In this document: piece by piece, positions 61,999-64,000 of the stretch
Layout: every line of letters starts with the position of its first letter
How positions within the stretch are numbered: the first letter of the stretch is position 1
Assembly (NCBI GenBank): GCA_037893225.1
Contig: JAZGUH010000413.1
Coordinates: forward strand, 620,001-684,000
Origin: Hippasteria phrygiana
Lineage: Eukaryota > Echinodermata > Asteroidea > Valvatida > Goniasteridae
Direction: 5' to 3'
Length of the DNA: 64,000 nucleotides
The notes under the pieces: generated by a model
Database searches by the model: none
Told to the model about the DNA's origin: nothing
What the model saw: only the letters and a program-made list of their open reading frames with translations
Translations under genes and position numbers: made by a program

Positions 61999-63955
61999 CT
62001 AGGTTCACACATTCCCGAATTATTGCCACGAATACCCCGATCTATCCCGAATAAAAATCCTTGATGCATCCGGAGAAATTAGCCCCGATTGGCTTTTGGT
62101 AAGAATAACTTAAGAATGAAACAAAAATAATCAAGAACTAGGTACGAATTGAAAGCGGAATCAGACCGAATCAAGCTGAATGATTGCGATTTAGTGAAGA
62201 ATAAAACCGAATTGTAGCGATTTTGTCGAGAATAATATACGAATAACTCCAGAATCATCCAGAATGACCCAGAATTATGCCGATTTCATTACGAATTTGT
62301 GACCCGCTCTGAAAAAAGGTATATTATGTCGCAAAATATGAAAAATGAGTTTTATGTATGTTTGGAAAGCCCGTAATGTAAGCTTTCATTTGGTACATGA
62401 TAGAGCTCCAAAGCCCTTCCCATTCTGGAGATATCGCGTTTTTGCATATTAATTAGCTCTATGGAGTTCAAATTGCACAACAGAGAAAACAGGCTTTGAA
62501 ATAGCTAGTTCTAATACAATGCAATGGAACAATGCACTCTAAAAAGGTTATTTTTTCACTTCCTTCACTGAAATCAACATTGTTGTGCACCAAACCTGAA
62601 ACTTTAGATATTTAAGATGTCATTAAAGACAAAACCAAAAAATAAAATGTTGACGAAAAATGTCACCCTCTCAATGTTGAAAGGGCCATTACACGTAAAT
62701 GCACAGCGCGACTTATATCACCTTATTCTGGAGCGAGTCACATTTAATAAGAACAAAGACCGAATACGCCGAATGTAATGCGAACATTCCCTAACAACCC
62801 AAAACTAAGCCGCTTTTCAATCAGAACAAGCCAGAATCATCCAGAACGAGGCCGAATCCAGGCGATCCCGGTAAACCACTATCACACTGGGCATCCGACC
62901 TCGTTACGACCTTCCCGATCCAAAAAACAATGAAAATCGTGGTACAAATCGTGGTAAAATCGGGTAGAACGTGGTGGGATCGTTTTAGAAACGGGAATGG
63001 TCGTAGTATGATCTGGAAGATCGGGGCAATCGGGGAGTCGTTTCCCGACCATTAAGGGTTGCGCTTAATCGTCGGGAAACTTCCCCGATTTGAAAAATTC
63101 GTGGCACAAACGTAGTGAGAACGTAGTAAAATCGGGTTGGTCGGGGCAAGGTCTGGGTTCAATCGTGGTACAATCTTGTAGATCGGGGCCATAACGGATG
63201 AGAACGGGGAAACATCTCGGGGCTTTCTTTCCCCGATTTAACGCCGTTTTCGACCCGACCTTGCCAAGACCCTTCCGATTTCACTACGTTCTCTGTACGT
63301 TTGTGCCACGTTCACACCAAGTTTCCACCAAAATTCATCCCGATCATACCACGATTTAGCCGTTCTTGCCACGTTCAACCAGATTTAACGACGTAAGAGC
63401 TACGTTCCCACTACGTTTTAGACGTTCTCGCTACGTTTCCACTACGTCCTACACACGACGTCACCCGATTCACATACAATAGTATAAATATGCAAGTTTC
63501 TGGCTAGTTTCATCATTTGCAGAGTGGACATCAAAACAAGAATGACAAATAGACCGAATCGGCAGTATTTATAAGTCCTGGCACGGACGTCTTAGAGAAC
63601 GGCTGGTTCGTGGCTGGAACGTGGCCCAATCTTGGCACAATTGGATTAGTCTTGGCTTGATCGGCACAAGAACGTGGCACGATCGGGTAGATCGGTGTAC
63701 AATCGGATGAAATCTTAGTAGTATCTAGGCATAAACTTAGAAAAAACGTGGCACAAACGTTGGGGAAACGGTATGGTCGGGGAAAGATCGTGGTGCAGTC
63801 GGGAAGGATCTTGACAAGAACGGGAAACAACTGCATATTCCAATGTTATCCCGATTGTTTTTTGATTTTTCACCGATGATGTCCCGATTTAGGTGAATTC
63901 AAAAATCGGCTTGTCGGGAATGAACGTAGTTGGGTCGGGGTTCAGTGTGATTAGG
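61999..63955. repeat. Modular strand-switching repeat region
   Basis: Starts with taggttcacac and ends near gtgtgattagggg. Built mostly from short words (aatcgggtagaacgtgg, gatcgtggtacaa, agaatcatccagaa, cccgatttaacg) drawn from a small vocabulary. 62880-63220 uses one strand, 63225-63475 the complementary words, 63540-63840 the first again. An inverted pair actatcacactggg (about 62880) and ccc..cagtgtgattag (about 63930) may bound one unit of about 1.08 kb. 62310-62750 is unrelated spacer. Not coding; family unknown. Confidence 0.6.
63483..63490 (+). promoter_or_regulatory. TATA-like motif inside the modular repeat
   Basis: tataaata in the only non-repetitive patch (about 63470-63545) between word blocks of opposite strand. 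No ORF follows. Confidence 0.3.
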
Positions 63956-63960
63956 GGCTG

Positions 63961-64000
63961 TATATAAACCGATCCAGACAAGCGCTCATCGTCAGTCAGT
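63961..64000 (+). promoter_or_regulatory. TATA box and initiator-like sequence at the window end
   Basis: tatataaa at 63961-63968 is followed 24-30 bases later by tcagtcagt, an initiator-like sequence at the expected spacing. It suggests a transcription unit starting at or just beyond 64000. The product cannot be seen. Confidence 0.4.

Overview
The window looks like a piece of a marine invertebrate deuterostome genome (echinoderm or hemichordate most likely, amphioxus possible). The reasons are two spliced inter-alpha-trypsin inhibitor heavy chain (ITIH)-like genes, dense short inverted-repeat elements, long G/C homopolymers at element ends, and CR1-like, Tx1-like, Kolobok, mariner and Polinton-type mobile DNA. 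There is no operon structure and no prokaryotic gene. Species and family assignments come from reading motifs by eye, not from a database search.

Layout: 737-15359 (+) holds twelve phase-consistent exons of ITIH-like gene 1: the end of the VIT domain, a vWA domain with a complete MIDAS, a spacer with a short collagen-like stretch and a Thr-rich stretch, the ITIH C-terminal region and a stop. Its 5' exons lie before the window. 30431-59216 (+) holds the 5' part of a second ITIH-like gene: a signal-peptide exon, a 13-codon exon and two VIT exons. Its last visible exon is phase-compatible with the first exon seen of gene 1, so the two look like tandem paralogues, each cut by the window.

Between them, 17190-26760 is a nest of transposons: a CR1-like retroelement (+) split by a 6.8 kb insertion with CACTGAAAATT ends, which contains a second, broken retroelement (-). 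A deleted mariner then interrupts the 3' side of the first element. A fragment of a viral/Polinton-type packaging ATPase lies at 26886-27302 (-), followed by two TTAA-flanked THAP-bearing elements.

The most unusual object is at 31481-42823, inside a 20 kb intron of gene 2. It is an 11.34 kb element with 1,696-bp, nearly identical terminal inverted repeats starting 5'-AG and a perfect 6-bp target duplication (GTTGGG), which is the signature of Polinton/Maverick elements. It shows none of the standard Polinton genes. Each inverted repeat carries a promoter and a WW/PC4/cysteine-rich gene, so the gene exists in two facing copies. The core holds an acidic C2H2 zinc-finger protein gene, a minisatellite and an array of 16 copies of a 313-bp unit, each with a tRNA-like gene. 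The unit has no T4 terminator on the + strand; the first TTTT comes directly after the last copy.

The rest of the gene 2 introns is repeat-rich: hAT-like and TTAA MITEs, palindromes, a 1.4 kb minisatellite, and CR1-like and Tx1-like fragments. The last 2 kb is an odd modular sequence of short words that switch strand, ending in a TATA-like core promoter that points out of the window.
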